Source: Kineosporia aurantiaca JCM 3230 (GTDB lineage Bacteria > Actinomycetota > Actinomycetes > Actinomycetales > Kineosporiaceae). Taken from it: a stretch of 64,000 bases of DNA. The translations under genes and the position numbers were made by a program. Shown in pieces: positions 1 to 9,012 of the stretch. The DNA lies in NCBI GenBank assembly GCA_000719025.1, contig JODP01000008.1, positions 124,001-188,000 on the forward strand, written 5' to 3'. Positions within the stretch are counted from its first letter, which is position 1, and every line of letters begins with the position of its first letter. Under the pieces are notes generated by a model. The model was not told where the DNA came from. It worked only from the letters and a program-made list of their open reading frames with translations, and ran no database searches.

Positions 1-752
1 GAAGAGCTGCTGCCCGAGGTATTCGCCCGCCCGGACTCCCGGTGGGCAGGCGAAGAGTCCGCTCCCGACGTGCTGGATGTACTCGTTGAGCGCGTTGTTG
101 CCGTTGCCGGCCAGCGATTTCTGGATGGTGACGAACTGGGAGCGTGGGTCGCGCTGATAGGTCAGGAAGAACAAACCGGTGTCCAAGCGTCCTAAATCAT
201 CGGTGCCGTCGGTGAAGGAGTAGCCACGGCGCAGCAGAGTGGCGCCGTTGTTGGCGCTCGGGTGGGCCAGGCGGACGTGGACCTTGGTGTCCAGAGTGGT
301 TGCGGCCAGTTCCAGTTCGGCGAGTTCATCGGTCTTCCCGAAGGGGGCTCCGCTACCCTTCTGCCGGCCGATCACCCGTTCCTGTTCGGTCAGGGGAGTG
401 GAGTCCCAGGGCTCGATGAGCATGCGGATGCGGCGCGAGACCAGGTACGAGCCTCCGCTCATGCAGTCCGGACCGTCCCCGGGATGGACTCCCGAAACGA
501 TCGTGCCCGTCGGCGTCCTCAAACAACGTCGTCCCGAAACCGAAGGTGATGGTGAGGCGAGAGGCGCCCAGGCCGAGCGTCTCGCCGGTGTCGTCGGGAG
601 GGGCGCCGGGATCCCCGGTGACCGAGCCGGTTCCGACGTCCTGGCCCGCGCCCATCCGCAGCGCCGCGTTGTTGGTCGTCGATCAGGATCCGCATCAAGT
701 CTCCGTCCGTTCCCGTCACCATCCAGGAGTTCTGTTCTACCGACAAGTGCAC
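1..752 (-). pseudogene. DyP-type (EfeB-like) haem peroxidase remnant, runs off the left edge
   Basis: On the minus strand three pieces in different frames match one EfeB-type DyP peroxidase. About 752-690 encodes a MVTGTDGDLMRIL-like segment. About 655-495 encodes GASRLTITFGFGTTLFE, the distal-side segment. About 475-1 reads without a stop and encodes MSGGSYLVSRRIRMLIE, VRLAHPSANNGATLLRRGYS, FFLTYQRDPRSQFVTIQ and YIQHVGSGLFACPPG, the conserved C-terminal part. Going from DRFG straight to GPDCMSGGS skips about 90 residues of the family, including the GxxDG catalytic-Asp segment, and also changes frame. A second frame change lies near 680-655. The N-terminal signal region is not recognisable. 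DyP peroxidases of this type are exported haem enzymes of the EfeUOB iron system; no efeU or efeO lies in the window. The frame lesions and internal deletion make it almost surely inactive. The end beyond position 1 is unknown. Confidence 0.8.
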
Positions 753-974
753 TGTGCAGGGTGGAGATGAAGGGCCATGGTCGGTGCGTCTAGGGATTCA
801 CTAAGAGAAGAGGCGGGCGGGTCCGGATTTCTCACCCCGGGGTGATGGCCGTCCCGGCTCCAGGTGAACTTTCACCGCAAGCGCCGGAATCGGCAGGAGA
901 CAGGTATTTCTCAGCTTGGACTGCCAGTGTTCTCCACTCCACGTTCGTTCCCAGGAAATGGATCGGGGATCTCC

Positions 975-2153
975 ATGACCAAATTCCGCCGTACCGTCGT
1001 TGTCCCGATCGCCGCTGCGGCTGTCGTATCCAGCGTCGTGGCCTGCGGTTCCGGCTCCACCAACGCGACCTCGACGTCGGCGTCCTCTGCTTCTGCCTCC
1101 GGTCGCAGTGGCGGGCCGCCCGGTGGCGGGGCGGGTGGACCGGGCGGTGCCATGCAGACGTTCACCGCCGTGGACCTGAACACCGACGGGGCGAACGCCG
1201 CCGACGCGAACACCAGTGAGGTCGTCACCGCGGCCACGGCCTTTCTGGCCACCCTGGACGCGAGCACCAAGGCCAAGGTGGTCTACGACTTCAGCGACAA
1301 TCAGTCGCGCCAGACGTGGTCGAACTATCCGGCCGCTCAGGTGCCCCGCAAGGGGGTCGCCCTGTCCAGCCTCGACGCCGGCGCCAAGGCGGCTGCCCTG
1401 GCGGTGGTCAAGACCATGCTCAGCGCCGAGGGTTACGCCCAGGTCGAGAAGATCCAGCAGGCCGACGACTGGCTGAACAAGAACAGTGCCTCGGGCACCG
1501 ACAGCTTCGGTTCCGACACCGACTACTACATCGCCGTCTACGGAACCCCCTCGGCCAGCAACCCGTTCATGCTGCAGTTCGGCGGGCACCACCTGGCCCG
1601 CAACTACACCTACAAGGGCACGACGGCGAGCATCACCCCCGCCTTCACCGGCACCGAGCCCAAGTCCTTCACCGTCGGCAGCACCACCGTGCAGCCGCTG
1701 AAGGAGAAGGCCGGGACGCTGTTCTCGGTGTTCGACTCGCTGAGCACCGCCCAGGACGCCGAGGCGAAGCTGTCGAGCAACATCCAGGACATCCTGATGG
1801 GTCCCGGCGTCGACAGCGGGAAGTTCCCCACCACCGAGGGGGTCAAGGTCTCCAGCCTGTCCGCGGCCCAGAAGAAGCTGGTGAGCGCCGCGATCGCCGC
1901 CTGGGTGGACGACGCCGCCCCGGGCGAGGCGGCCTCGCTGATGAAGACGTACGAGTCGCAGCTGGACCAGACCACCGTGGCCTACTCCAACAGCAAGACC
2001 GTCGACGGCGAGAACACCTACCTGCGCATCGACGGCCCCCGGGTGTGGATCGAGCTGGTCAACACCCGCAGTATGAGCACCCCGAACGTCCACTACCACG
2101 GCGTTTTCCGCGACAAGACCGACGACTACGGCAGCACCAACCCCAGCTCGTGA
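975..2153 (+). CDS. DUF3500 family lipoprotein
   Basis: A 392-residue exported lipoprotein. The first 24 residues form a signal peptide ending in a lipobox (VVSSVVAC), so Cys24 should be lipidated and the protein held on the outer face of the membrane. A Ser/Ala/Gly-rich linker (about residues 25-60) follows, then a DUF3500-type domain. Conserved family features are FGGHHLARNYTY near the middle and VHYHGVFRDKTDDYG close to the C-terminus; both are His-rich and could bind metal, which is inference. ATG 975 is chosen because the signal peptide begins there; the open frame upstream (from 864) adds nothing recognisable. Its stop overlaps the GTG of the HupE-like gene (GTGA at 2150), so the two are probably translated together. 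The biochemical role of DUF3500 is not known to me. Confidence 0.85.
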   Translation: MTKFRRTVVVPIAAAAVVSSVVACGSGSTNATSTSASSASASGRSGGPPGGGAGGPGGAMQTFTAVDLNTDGANAADANTSEVVTAATAFLATLDASTKAKVVYDFSDNQSRQTWSNYPAAQVPRKGVALSSLDAGAKAAALAVVKTMLSAEGYAQVEKIQQADDWLNKNSASGTDSFGSDTDYYIAVYGTPSASNPFMLQFGGHHLARNYTYKGTTASITPAFTGTEPKSFTVGSTTVQPLKEKAGTLFSVFDSLSTAQDAEAKLSSNIQDILMGPGVDSGKFPTTEGVKVSSLSAAQKKLVSAAIAAWVDDAAPGEAASLMKTYESQLDQTTVAYSNSKTVDGENTYLRIDGPRVWIELVNTRSMSTPNVHYHGVFRDKTDDYGSTNPSS

Positions 2154-3478
2154 GCATTCCGCACCTGCCGATCAGAAGGGCCTTGGCCCTTCTGATCGTG
2201 CTCTTGGTCCCGCTGATCACGGCCCCGGTCGCGTCCGCCCATCCCATCAACACTTCCGAAGTGCGGCTCGATGTCACCGCCAAGGAGGTGGCCGCCACCA
2301 TCGACCTTCCCCTGGATCAGCTGGACGGCGCGCTCGGCCAAAGCTTCACCGCAGAGGATGTTCTCGACTCGAAGAACCTTCCGGGCCTGCGATCCTACGT
2401 CCAGGCGCACCTGTCCGGCACCGACGCGGTCGGTCGGCAGTGGACGACCCGGGTCACCGGAGGAAGCGTCGCGAAGGTCGACGGCGCCGACAACCTCGTG
2501 CTGAATGCCACCCTCACGCCCGAATCCGGCACGGTCGGGGACTTCGTCCTGCACTACGACGCCATCGTGGACAAACTCATCTCCCACCGGGTTTTCGTGT
2601 CGGCGCGCTACGGCCACTCCGGTTCGTTCACCACCCTGGCCATGCTCTCCTGGCAGACGCAGTCCGTTCCGGTCGCCGCCACGACCCCGCCGGAGACGGC
2701 TGGTTTCGTGGCCGCGATTCACCTGGGTCTGCACCACATTGCCGACGGCAGCGACCATTTGCTGTTCCTGCTCATGCTGCTACTATCAGCTCCGCTGATG
2801 GCTGAGGGCCGCCGATGGAGGCCACGACCAGACCCCGCTCGAGCCGGCCGGCGCACGATCCACGTGGTCACCGCCTTCGCCGTCGGCCATTCGAGCACGC
2901 TGGCCCTGGGTGCTCTGGGCTGGGTGCACCTGCCGGACCGGCTGGTCGAAAGCGGTATTGCGCTGTCCGTGCTGGTCTCAGCCGTTCACGCGATCCGCCC
3001 TCTGGTACGCCGGGGGGAGGTTCTCATCGCCGTCGGCTTCGGGCTCCTGCACGGGCTGGCCTTCGCCACCCTCCTCGGCCCGCTCGATCTCGGCCGGGCC
3101 AACCTGGTCAGCACCCTGTTCGGCTTCAACCTGGGCATCGAGATCGCCCAGCTCGTGGTCGTCGCCCTGGTGATGCCCTCCCTGCTGCTGCTCGCCCGAA
3201 CCAGCGGCTACCGGTACTTCCGCACCGGCACCGCTCTGGTGGGCGCCGTCCTCGCGGCCGGATGGCTCGCCGAACGATCCCGGATCATTTCCCGCAACCC
3301 CTTCGAGCCCGTGGCTGATCTGCTGGTCGATCACCCTTTGGTTCTGGCCGGTGGCCTGGCCCTGCTCGCCCTTGTGCTCCGGGCCGTCCCGTCCGTCCAA
3401 GAGCTTCGGTCGGTCCGGAACGCTTCTCAGCCGCCGGTACCCGACTCGAGCACCTGGGTGGGTGTTCCGAGGCGGTAA
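2150..3478 (+). CDS. HupE/UreJ_2-like membrane protein
   Basis: A 442-residue membrane protein. A signal peptide (about residues 10-30, ending APVASAHP) precedes an extracytoplasmic domain of about 150 residues, then a C-terminal block of about seven membrane segments. The membrane block starts with the family signature HLGLHHIADGSDH (residues 191-203), followed by AVGHSSTLALG and GFGLLHGLAFATLLG. Repeated His and Asp in membrane helices are typical of HupE/UreJ_2, a family linked to metal (nickel/cobalt or copper) handling by its hydrogenase and urease relatives. No hydrogenase or urease gene is present here. The GTG start overlaps the stop of the DUF3500 lipoprotein, which suggests a two-protein surface system, perhaps metal acquisition (inference). 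Confidence 0.85.
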   Translation: MSIPHLPIRRALALLIVLLVPLITAPVASAHPINTSEVRLDVTAKEVAATIDLPLDQLDGALGQSFTAEDVLDSKNLPGLRSYVQAHLSGTDAVGRQWTTRVTGGSVAKVDGADNLVLNATLTPESGTVGDFVLHYDAIVDKLISHRVFVSARYGHSGSFTTLAMLSWQTQSVPVAATTPPETAGFVAAIHLGLHHIADGSDHLLFLLMLLLSAPLMAEGRRWRPRPDPARAGRRTIHVVTAFAVGHSSTLALGALGWVHLPDRLVESGIALSVLVSAVHAIRPLVRRGEVLIAVGFGLLHGLAFATLLGPLDLGRANLVSTLFGFNLGIEIAQLVVVALVMPSLLLLARTSGYRYFRTGTALVGAVLAAGWLAERSRIISRNPFEPVADLLVDHPLVLAGGLALLALVLRAVPSVQELRSVRNASQPPVPDSSTWVGVPRR

Positions 3479-3872
3479 GTCACCTGGATCTGGACCGACA
3501 TTCGGGGTTCAGGGTTACCGATCCGCCCGCCCAGATGGTCGACGGCGATCGGGGAGGCCGGGGTCCGCTCCACGAAGTATTCGTGCCCGGCCACTTTCCG
3601 GAAGAGCGGGGCGGGAAGAGCGAGCAGGAGCCGGCCCGGAGTCCGACCTGGTTTGACCGATGTGAGCCCGTCCGGGCCAGAGAGCCCGCGGTGTGGGGGA
3701 CGGCGTCGTCCAGGTGGGCTCGAAACGAGACCAAGGTCCGGGGCTGGCGCCTGCTTTCCGTGCCTTCCATGGCTTCGAGCCTGACCCGGCCGGCGCCGGG
3801 GGGTCTGACAGATACCTGACCGCCGAAGCCGCGTACAGGTCGTGTTCAGGATTCTTCGAGGACCTTGTCGGT
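3479..3872. other. Gap of about 390 bp; possible decayed gene tail on the minus strand
   Basis: No intact gene is visible. On the minus strand, 3660 to 3427 reads openly into a stop and encodes a protein-like tail (RLLLALPAPLFRKVAGHEYF then VTYRLGTPTQVLE). Upstream of 3660 the protein-like character continues in another frame (LVSFRAHLDDAVPH). This loosely recalls the C-terminus of PIG-L/LmbE deacetylases and could be a frameshifted relic, but the match is weak and it overlaps the end of the HupE-like gene by about 50 bp. The promoter of the COG4705 gene should lie at the right end. Confidence 0.3.
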
Positions 3873-5126
3873 ATGACGACCTCCTGGACGCCCCTGGCCG
3901 GGCGCAGCGACGCGCGCCAGATGCTGAACAAGGTTCCCGAGATCACGATCTGGTTCTGGATCATCAAGATTCTCTGCACCACGGTCGGGGAGAGCTTCGC
4001 CGACTGGATCAACATGACCCTCGGGGTCGGTCTGACCAACACCGCCCTGATCTTCACGGTCGTGCTGGCCGCCGTCCTCTTCCTGCAGATGCGCCTGTCC
4101 CGGTACGTCCCGGCCGTGTACTGGCTGACGGTCGTGGTGGTCAGCATCACCGGCACCCTTTACACCGACATCCTGACCGACAGCCGGGGGGTGCCGCTCA
4201 AGGTCAGCACCGCGATCTTCACGGTCATCCTGGTCGTGGTCTTCGGTATCTGGTACGCCCGGGAGCGCACCCTGTCGATCCACTCGATCGTCACCGTGCC
4301 CCGTGAGGCGTTCTACTGGCTGGCCGTCCTGGTGACCTTCGCCCTCGGCACCGCGACCGGCGACTGGACGCTGGACCTGACCGGCTGGGCCCCGGGCAAG
4401 GCGGTGCTGCTGCCCGTCGCCCTGATCGCGATCGTGGCGGTCTGCTGGCGCCTGGGCGGTCAGCCGGTCCTGGCCTTCTGGCTCGCCTACATCCTGACCC
4501 GCCCGCTGGGCGCGAACATCGGCGACTGGTTCGGTACCCCGCGTTCGGAGCAGGGTCTGGGCCTGGGTACGGCCGGTACCAGCGTGCTCTTCCTGGCTGC
4601 GATCGGCGCGACGGTGCTCTACCTGACCCGAACCCGGGCCGACGTGATCAGTGCTGACAAGGCCGAGGAGGCGCAGACCACGCGGACCGCTGATCCGGTG
4701 CGCGAGCGGGTGGTGCTGGGTGTCTATGGCGTTGCCGCGATCGCCACGGCGCTGTTGCTGCACCACACCTCGGGCCTGCCGCACGCGGGGCTGGCGGCCG
4801 AGGGCCCGGCGGTATCCACCGCTCATCTGACGCCGGCCCAGGCTCAGGCCAAGTTCCCGGCGGCCACGATCTTTACGCTCCGGTCGATCAGCACGCAGCT
4901 GCAGTCCCGGACCACCGCCGGCGACCAAGCCGGGGCCCTGACCCAGGCCAAGAAGCTCGAGACCATCTGGGATGAGGACCAGCCGCAGCTCGAGCCACTG
5001 GACGGGACGGCCTGGACGTTCTACGACGCGGAGATCGACCAGGTCCTGACCTCGGTCCGCGCCCCGTCGCCGGACCCGGCTGCCGAGAAGAAGGCCTTGG
5101 ACGCGCTGGTGACGTCGCTGAGCTGA
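3873..5126 (+). CDS. COG4705-type multi-spanning membrane protein with extracytoplasmic C-terminal domain
   Basis: A 417-residue integral membrane protein. The N-terminal two thirds contains about ten hydrophobic segments and motifs typical of COG4705 'membrane-anchored' proteins: KVPEITIWFWIIKIL, TTVGESFADWIN, YWLTVVVVSITGTLYTDILT and WYARERTLSIHSI. After a charged cytoplasmic stretch (about residues 270-285) comes one more membrane helix and a soluble tail of about 100 residues (from FTLRSISTQLQS) rich in Asp/Glu/Gln. ATG 3873 is chosen because conserved sequence begins soon after it; the frame is open to 3693, but that part is low-complexity. No function is established for the family. The gene stands alone between a gap and a convergent PD40 gene. 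Confidence 0.75.
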   Translation: MTTSWTPLAGRSDARQMLNKVPEITIWFWIIKILCTTVGESFADWINMTLGVGLTNTALIFTVVLAAVLFLQMRLSRYVPAVYWLTVVVVSITGTLYTDILTDSRGVPLKVSTAIFTVILVVVFGIWYARERTLSIHSIVTVPREAFYWLAVLVTFALGTATGDWTLDLTGWAPGKAVLLPVALIAIVAVCWRLGGQPVLAFWLAYILTRPLGANIGDWFGTPRSEQGLGLGTAGTSVLFLAAIGATVLYLTRTRADVISADKAEEAQTTRTADPVRERVVLGVYGVAAIATALLLHHTSGLPHAGLAAEGPAVSTAHLTPAQAQAKFPAATIFTLRSISTQLQSRTTAGDQAGALTQAKKLETIWDEDQPQLEPLDGTAWTFYDAEIDQVLTSVRAPSPDPAAEKKALDALVTSLS

Positions 5127-5374
5127 GACCAGCGGATCGCCCCGACGGGCGTCCCGGCCGGGATGGCGAAAACGGAAGCAGCCGAGACCATCAGGAGATC
5201 GTCCGACCCGAGGCTCAGGTGCCAGGTGAACAGGACGGCTGTGCTGGCCAGGAGCAGAGGAGTGGTCTGGGGGCGGTAAGTCGGCGCATGCGGCACTGTT
5301 ACGGCCGCCCGGTCGGTGGTGGTCACAGCCGGACGGTGACCACCACCGACCTGCCTCATCTGGCTAGTGTCAGT

Positions 5375-6784
5375 TCACTTGGCCCAGAAGTTCTTCGGGA
5401 AGGTGTGCACGTACAGGTCCTCGTCACCGTAGATCGGGTCGGTGACCAGACCGGTCGCGTCGGAGGTGAAGACGACCCGCCGGCCGTTGGCCGAGAGAGC
5501 ATCGGCGAAGCCACTGCTCCAGCCCTTCGCGTCGGCGCCGTTCGGCCCGACCGACGCCCGAACCGTGCGTCCCGCCTTCAGGTCCCGCACGAAAACGTCC
5601 CCGTCCGTGTCGGTGTCGCCCTTCACCAGGCCCGGTGCGCTGGTCTCGAAGGAGATGAACCGTCCGTCCGGTGAGAGCACGCCGTTGTTGAGGTGGTCGT
5701 TCACCACGCCCCCGCTGGGGGTGCGTGCGGCGAGCTGGGTCTTCCCGGTCTTGCGATGGTAGACGTAGACCTGACGATAGTCGCCCGTGTCCTGCGGCAC
5801 GAGGCCCTTCAGCGAGGCGCCGCTGTACAGCACGGTCTGCCCGTCCGAGGAGATGCTCGGAGCGGCTGCGCCCTGACGGCGGTCGGGGTAGCCGCCGGTT
5901 GCCTGTTGACCCTTGGGACCGACCGAGATCCGCGTGGTCCGGTGGGTGACCAGCGAGTGCAGGAAGACGTCGGAGATGTTGTTGGTGTCGTTCTTGACCA
6001 GGTTGTTCTCGCCGGACTGGAACACCACCGTCTTGCCGTCGCCGGAGATCTCGGCGCCCAAGGAGTCAGCGTAGGCCTCGTACGCAGGGGAGCCCGCCTC
6101 GGCGCCCGAGGAGGTGACGCTGACCCGGGTGATCTTGCCGGTGGAGCGCTTCCAGACGAAGACGTCCTCGTCCCCGTTGGTGTCGTTCGGCACCAGGGTG
6201 GAGCGGCTGGAGTCGAAGGCGACCACGGCACCGTTGTCGGAGATGGACGGCTGGTATTCGCTGCCGTACTCGTTGTCCGGTCGGGGGCCGGTGAAGGCGC
6301 GGGTGGTCTTGCCGGTCTTCAGGTCCTTGATGAACAGTTCCCCGGCCAGGTTGTTCTTGTCCTGGTCGCCCTTGACCAGGTTGTTGGCCCCGGAGATGAA
6401 GGCCACGTAGCGTCCGTTGGCGCTGATGTCCGGCGCGGTGCTGTCCCCGTTGGCCGGCGCCCCCTTCAGGCCGGTGGAAACGGTCTTGGTGACGCCCGTT
6501 TTGAGGTCGCGGACGAACACGTCCCAGTAGGTGTTGGAGTCGGCCTTGGACGTCAGGTTGTTGGCCAGTGATTGGAAGACCACGTACCGCCCGTCCGGCG
6601 TGATCTCCGGGAACCGGCCGGGACCGGTCGGCGCCGCCCCACTCGGGGGCCTGGTGACCAGCTCGGTCTTGCCGCTGGAGGCGGCCGCGTGGGCGGGACC
6701 GGCCAGGAGGGCGCCGACGGCCACGGCCGACACCACGGCCGCGGCTCTCAGGCCGCGACGCTGGGTGGAACTGAATTGCTGCAC
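5375..6784 (-). CDS. Secreted TolB-like PD40 beta-propeller protein (copy 1)
   Basis: A 469-residue exported protein. GTG 6784 is chosen because it is preceded by GGGGACACA and gives a clear signal peptide (basic start, hydrophobic core, cleavage near AGPAHAAASS). The mature part is a series of about seven WD40-like/PD40 blades, each with S(I/P)S-G(D/N)GR-V-F-S, then a D-T-N/D---D-F-V motif and RDLKTG. One blade carries GDTDTDGDVF, which resembles a calcium-binding DxDxDG loop (inference). There is no catalytic or anchoring domain. Related to the TolB propeller fold, but Gram-positives lack the Tol-Pal system, so the role is unknown. Two more paralogues lie at 15688 and 17184. Confidence 0.85.
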   Translation of the reverse strand: MQQFSSTQRRGLRAAAVVSAVAVGALLAGPAHAAASSGKTELVTRPPSGAAPTGPGRFPEITPDGRYVVFQSLANNLTSKADSNTYWDVFVRDLKTGVTKTVSTGLKGAPANGDSTAPDISANGRYVAFISGANNLVKGDQDKNNLAGELFIKDLKTGKTTRAFTGPRPDNEYGSEYQPSISDNGAVVAFDSSRSTLVPNDTNGDEDVFVWKRSTGKITRVSVTSSGAEAGSPAYEAYADSLGAEISGDGKTVVFQSGENNLVKNDTNNISDVFLHSLVTHRTTRISVGPKGQQATGGYPDRRQGAAAPSISSDGQTVLYSGASLKGLVPQDTGDYRQVYVYHRKTGKTQLAARTPSGGVVNDHLNNGVLSPDGRFISFETSAPGLVKGDTDTDGDVFVRDLKAGRTVRASVGPNGADAKGWSSGFADALSANGRRVVFTSDATGLVTDPIYGDEDLYVHTFPKNFWAK

Positions 6785-7062
6785 TGTGTCCCCACTCTCG
6801 ATCGTTCCCGTGCGTTCCTGGTTCCCCCCGAGGAACGGCGGGCGACGCGGACCTTTGCCGGTTGCGTGCTCGCTGGTCAGGTGATCGGTACGCGGCGCGC
6901 AAACGTTACATACCGGCCCGATGCGGGACGGCGCCGAATCGTGCGTATCTCGTCCCTGACGACGGTCGCGAGTGCCGGACGTCGTGCACGTGCGTCTGCC
7001 GGTACGGAGCCGCCCGTCGCGAACGCTCCGTGTAAGCGGCATCCGCTTAGTACAGTGAAGGG

Positions 7063-7875
7063 GTGCCCAATGTGCCCCCGCAGCAACCCTGGCCAGGTCC
7101 CTCGCACCAGGCCCGGCAGACCGCCGAGTCGTTCGGCACGCAGGCGCAGCTCTACGACCAGGCCCGCCCCAGCTATCCCGAGGAGCTGGTGCAAAGGATC
7201 GTTTCCGCTGGCCCCGGGCCTGAACTGCTGGATGTCGGGTGCGGCACCGGCATCGCCGCCCGCCAGTTCCAGGCGGCCGGATGCACCGTCCTGGGCGTCG
7301 AGCCGGACGCCCGCATGGCCGAACTCGCGCGGGCCCGCGGCCTGGCGGTCGAGGAGGCGACCTTCGAAGACTGGGACCCACGAAGCCGCACATTCGACAT
7401 ACTGACCGCTGCTCAGTCCTGGCACTGGGTGGACCCTGTCGCGGGCGCTGCCAAGGCCGCCGAGGTGCTGCGCCCGGGCGGGCGCCTGGCGATCTTCGGG
7501 CACGTGTACGAGCCGCCCGCTGAGGTGGCCGAGCCCTTCGCTGCCGCCTTCCGCGAAGCAGCGCCGGAGTCCCCGGTCAGCAATCAGCCCGCGCGACGAC
7601 CTGTCGAGCTCTACGAGGCTGCCTACGCCAAGACCGCCGCCGAGATCCACGAGACGGGACTCTTCGGGGCGCCGGAGCACTGGCGGTTCGACTGGGAGCG
7701 GTCCTACACGCGCGACCAATGGCTGAACCTGCTACCCACCACCGGCGGCCTCACCCGACTCGACCCCCACCAGCTCACCGCGATCCTCGACGCGGTCGGC
7801 CAGGCCATTGATGCACTAGGGGGCCACTTCACGATGCAGTACACCACCCTGGCGGTCACCGTCGTCCATCATTGA
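7063..7875 (+). CDS. Class I SAM-dependent methyltransferase
   Basis: 270 residues. Motif I is LLDVGCGTGIAARQF at about residues 62-76, followed by an acidic loop (VLGVEPDARMA). WHWVDP and AAEVLRPGGRLAIFGH are typical post-I and motif III segments of the Methyltransf_11/UbiE-like group acting on small molecules. The start is GTG 7063, with a GAAGGG-like ribosome site directly before it (AGTGAAGGGGTG). It stands alone, with a 278-bp spacer shared with the divergent PD40 gene. The substrate cannot be predicted. Confidence 0.85.
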   Translation: MPNVPPQQPWPGPSHQARQTAESFGTQAQLYDQARPSYPEELVQRIVSAGPGPELLDVGCGTGIAARQFQAAGCTVLGVEPDARMAELARARGLAVEEATFEDWDPRSRTFDILTAAQSWHWVDPVAGAAKAAEVLRPGGRLAIFGHVYEPPAEVAEPFAAAFREAAPESPVSNQPARRPVELYEAAYAKTAAEIHETGLFGAPEHWRFDWERSYTRDQWLNLLPTTGGLTRLDPHQLTAILDAVGQAIDALGGHFTMQYTTLAVTVVHH

Positions 7876-8027
7876 CCAAATGCTCTGACGGACGCCATTG
7901 GTGCGGTGACCGTGCATGCATCCAATGAGGGACGTTCGCACTGCCCAGGCGCGGCGCGGCAGGTTGGGTAGGCGCTCGGCGAAGATACGAGTGGTTTGAG
8001 AAGCCAGGGGAGCGGCATACTCGCCGG

Positions 8028-8741
8028 ATGACGCGTCCTGAGGCCGAAACCGTGACTGTTGCGACCGTGGCTGGAGACATGCCCGCCCGGCGATGGCTGC
8101 CGCCGGCGGGTAAGGGGCCCGGTCTCCTGCTGCTGCAGGAAATCTTCGGAGTGAGCGCCTACATCCAGCGCCGGGCCGCGGACCTTGCTGAGGCTGGTTA
8201 CGTCGTCCTGGCTCCCGAGCTCTACTGGCGCCTGGACGCCGCCGCTATCAATGAGGCCGCACCGGGCGCGATAGAGGAGGCGATGGGCCGGTCCCAGCAG
8301 CTCGACTGGCCGACCACCGTCGGGGACGCCGTTGCTGCCCTGAACCACCTGAAGGCAGCTGAGGACGTCAGCGGTGGCACCGGAGTGATCGGGTTCTGTT
8401 TCGGAGGCGGGCTGGCCTTCAACGTGGCAGCGGTCGAAGAGGTGGACGCGCTGGTGAGCTACTACGGCTCTGGACTGCCCGGCCTGCTGAACCTGGCCCC
8501 ACAGGTGACGGCGCCCAGCCTGCACCACTTCGGTACCGCCGACGATTTCCTGGACACGGACACGGTGGCCAGGATCCGGGAGGCGGTGACCAGCGGCAGC
8601 GCGCCGGTGGAGTTCGAGACCTACGAAGGAGCCAACCACGCGTTCGACAATGACGTCTTCGTGCTCCATCACCCGGAGGCATCCAAGCTTGCTTGGCAGC
8701 GCACGCTGGCGTTCCTGGCCCGCGAACTGCCGGTCAGCTGA
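8028..8741 (+). CDS. Dienelactone hydrolase family protein
   Basis: 237 residues, alpha/beta-hydrolase of the DLH family, which hydrolyses dienelactones or related esters through a Cys-His-Asp triad. The nucleophile elbow is GFCFGGGLAF (Cys near residue 124). LLLLQEIFGVSAYIQ carries the conserved Glu, and the catalytic His lies in YEGANHAFDND near the C-terminus. The length is standard. ATG 8028 fits the conserved start; a weak GCCGG precedes it. It is monocistronic and converges on the relic of the SMI1-like gene. No chlorocatechol pathway genes are near, so the physiological substrate is open. Confidence 0.88.
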   Translation: MTRPEAETVTVATVAGDMPARRWLPPAGKGPGLLLLQEIFGVSAYIQRRAADLAEAGYVVLAPELYWRLDAAAINEAAPGAIEEAMGRSQQLDWPTTVGDAVAALNHLKAAEDVSGGTGVIGFCFGGGLAFNVAAVEEVDALVSYYGSGLPGLLNLAPQVTAPSLHHFGTADDFLDTDTVARIREAVTSGSAPVEFETYEGANHAFDNDVFVLHHPEASKLAWQRTLAFLARELPVS

Positions 8742-9012
8742 GAGCGGCTTCGCTAACTTGATGGTCACGAACAGTTTCTGAGGCGGGGTCGTCGTGGTAT
8801 CCGACTGATCTCGCCGAGATGCGGGGGAGTGGGGACCGGCGGACTCCGGGCTCGTGGAGTCGGTCAGAGGAAACCACGCCAGAAGGCGACCGACACCGCT
8901 GCCTGGTGAGCTCTTTCACTACGTAGTCCTCGAGGTTCACCCCGTACACGATGATGTCGTCAAGGGAAATGATTGACAGGACAGGATGGCCGCTTGTACC
9001 TGCCGCTGCGGG
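8734..9012 (-). pseudogene. SMI1/KNR4-like protein, 3' fragment cut by the IS481 element
   Basis: The minus-strand frame reads GTSGHPVLSIISLDDIIVYG then NLEDYVVKEL, matching the C-terminal core of SMI1/KNR4-like proteins ('HRY-P---GHPVLSI-QTDIIYYG-DLEDY'). The matching N-terminal side (PVYGHRYTP) lies on the far side of the IS element at 11026. Deleting the element plus one copy of the 7-bp duplication rejoins the two parts exactly in frame (PVYGHRYTPAAAGTSGHPVL). The stretch after VVKEL is not conserved. SMI1/KNR4 folds often serve as immunity proteins of contact toxins in bacteria; no toxin gene is visible. Confidence 0.75.
9006..9012. repeat. Target-site duplication, left copy
   Basis: CTGCGGG directly before the left terminal repeat is repeated exactly at 11026-11032 after the right one, as expected of a recent transposition. 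Confidence 0.85.

Noticed and set aside
801..2099. Long open frame of 432 codons on the minus strand
   Set aside because: Antisense to the DUF3500 lipoprotein; low-complexity Gly/Arg/Val composition typical of high-GC shadow frames, no motif.
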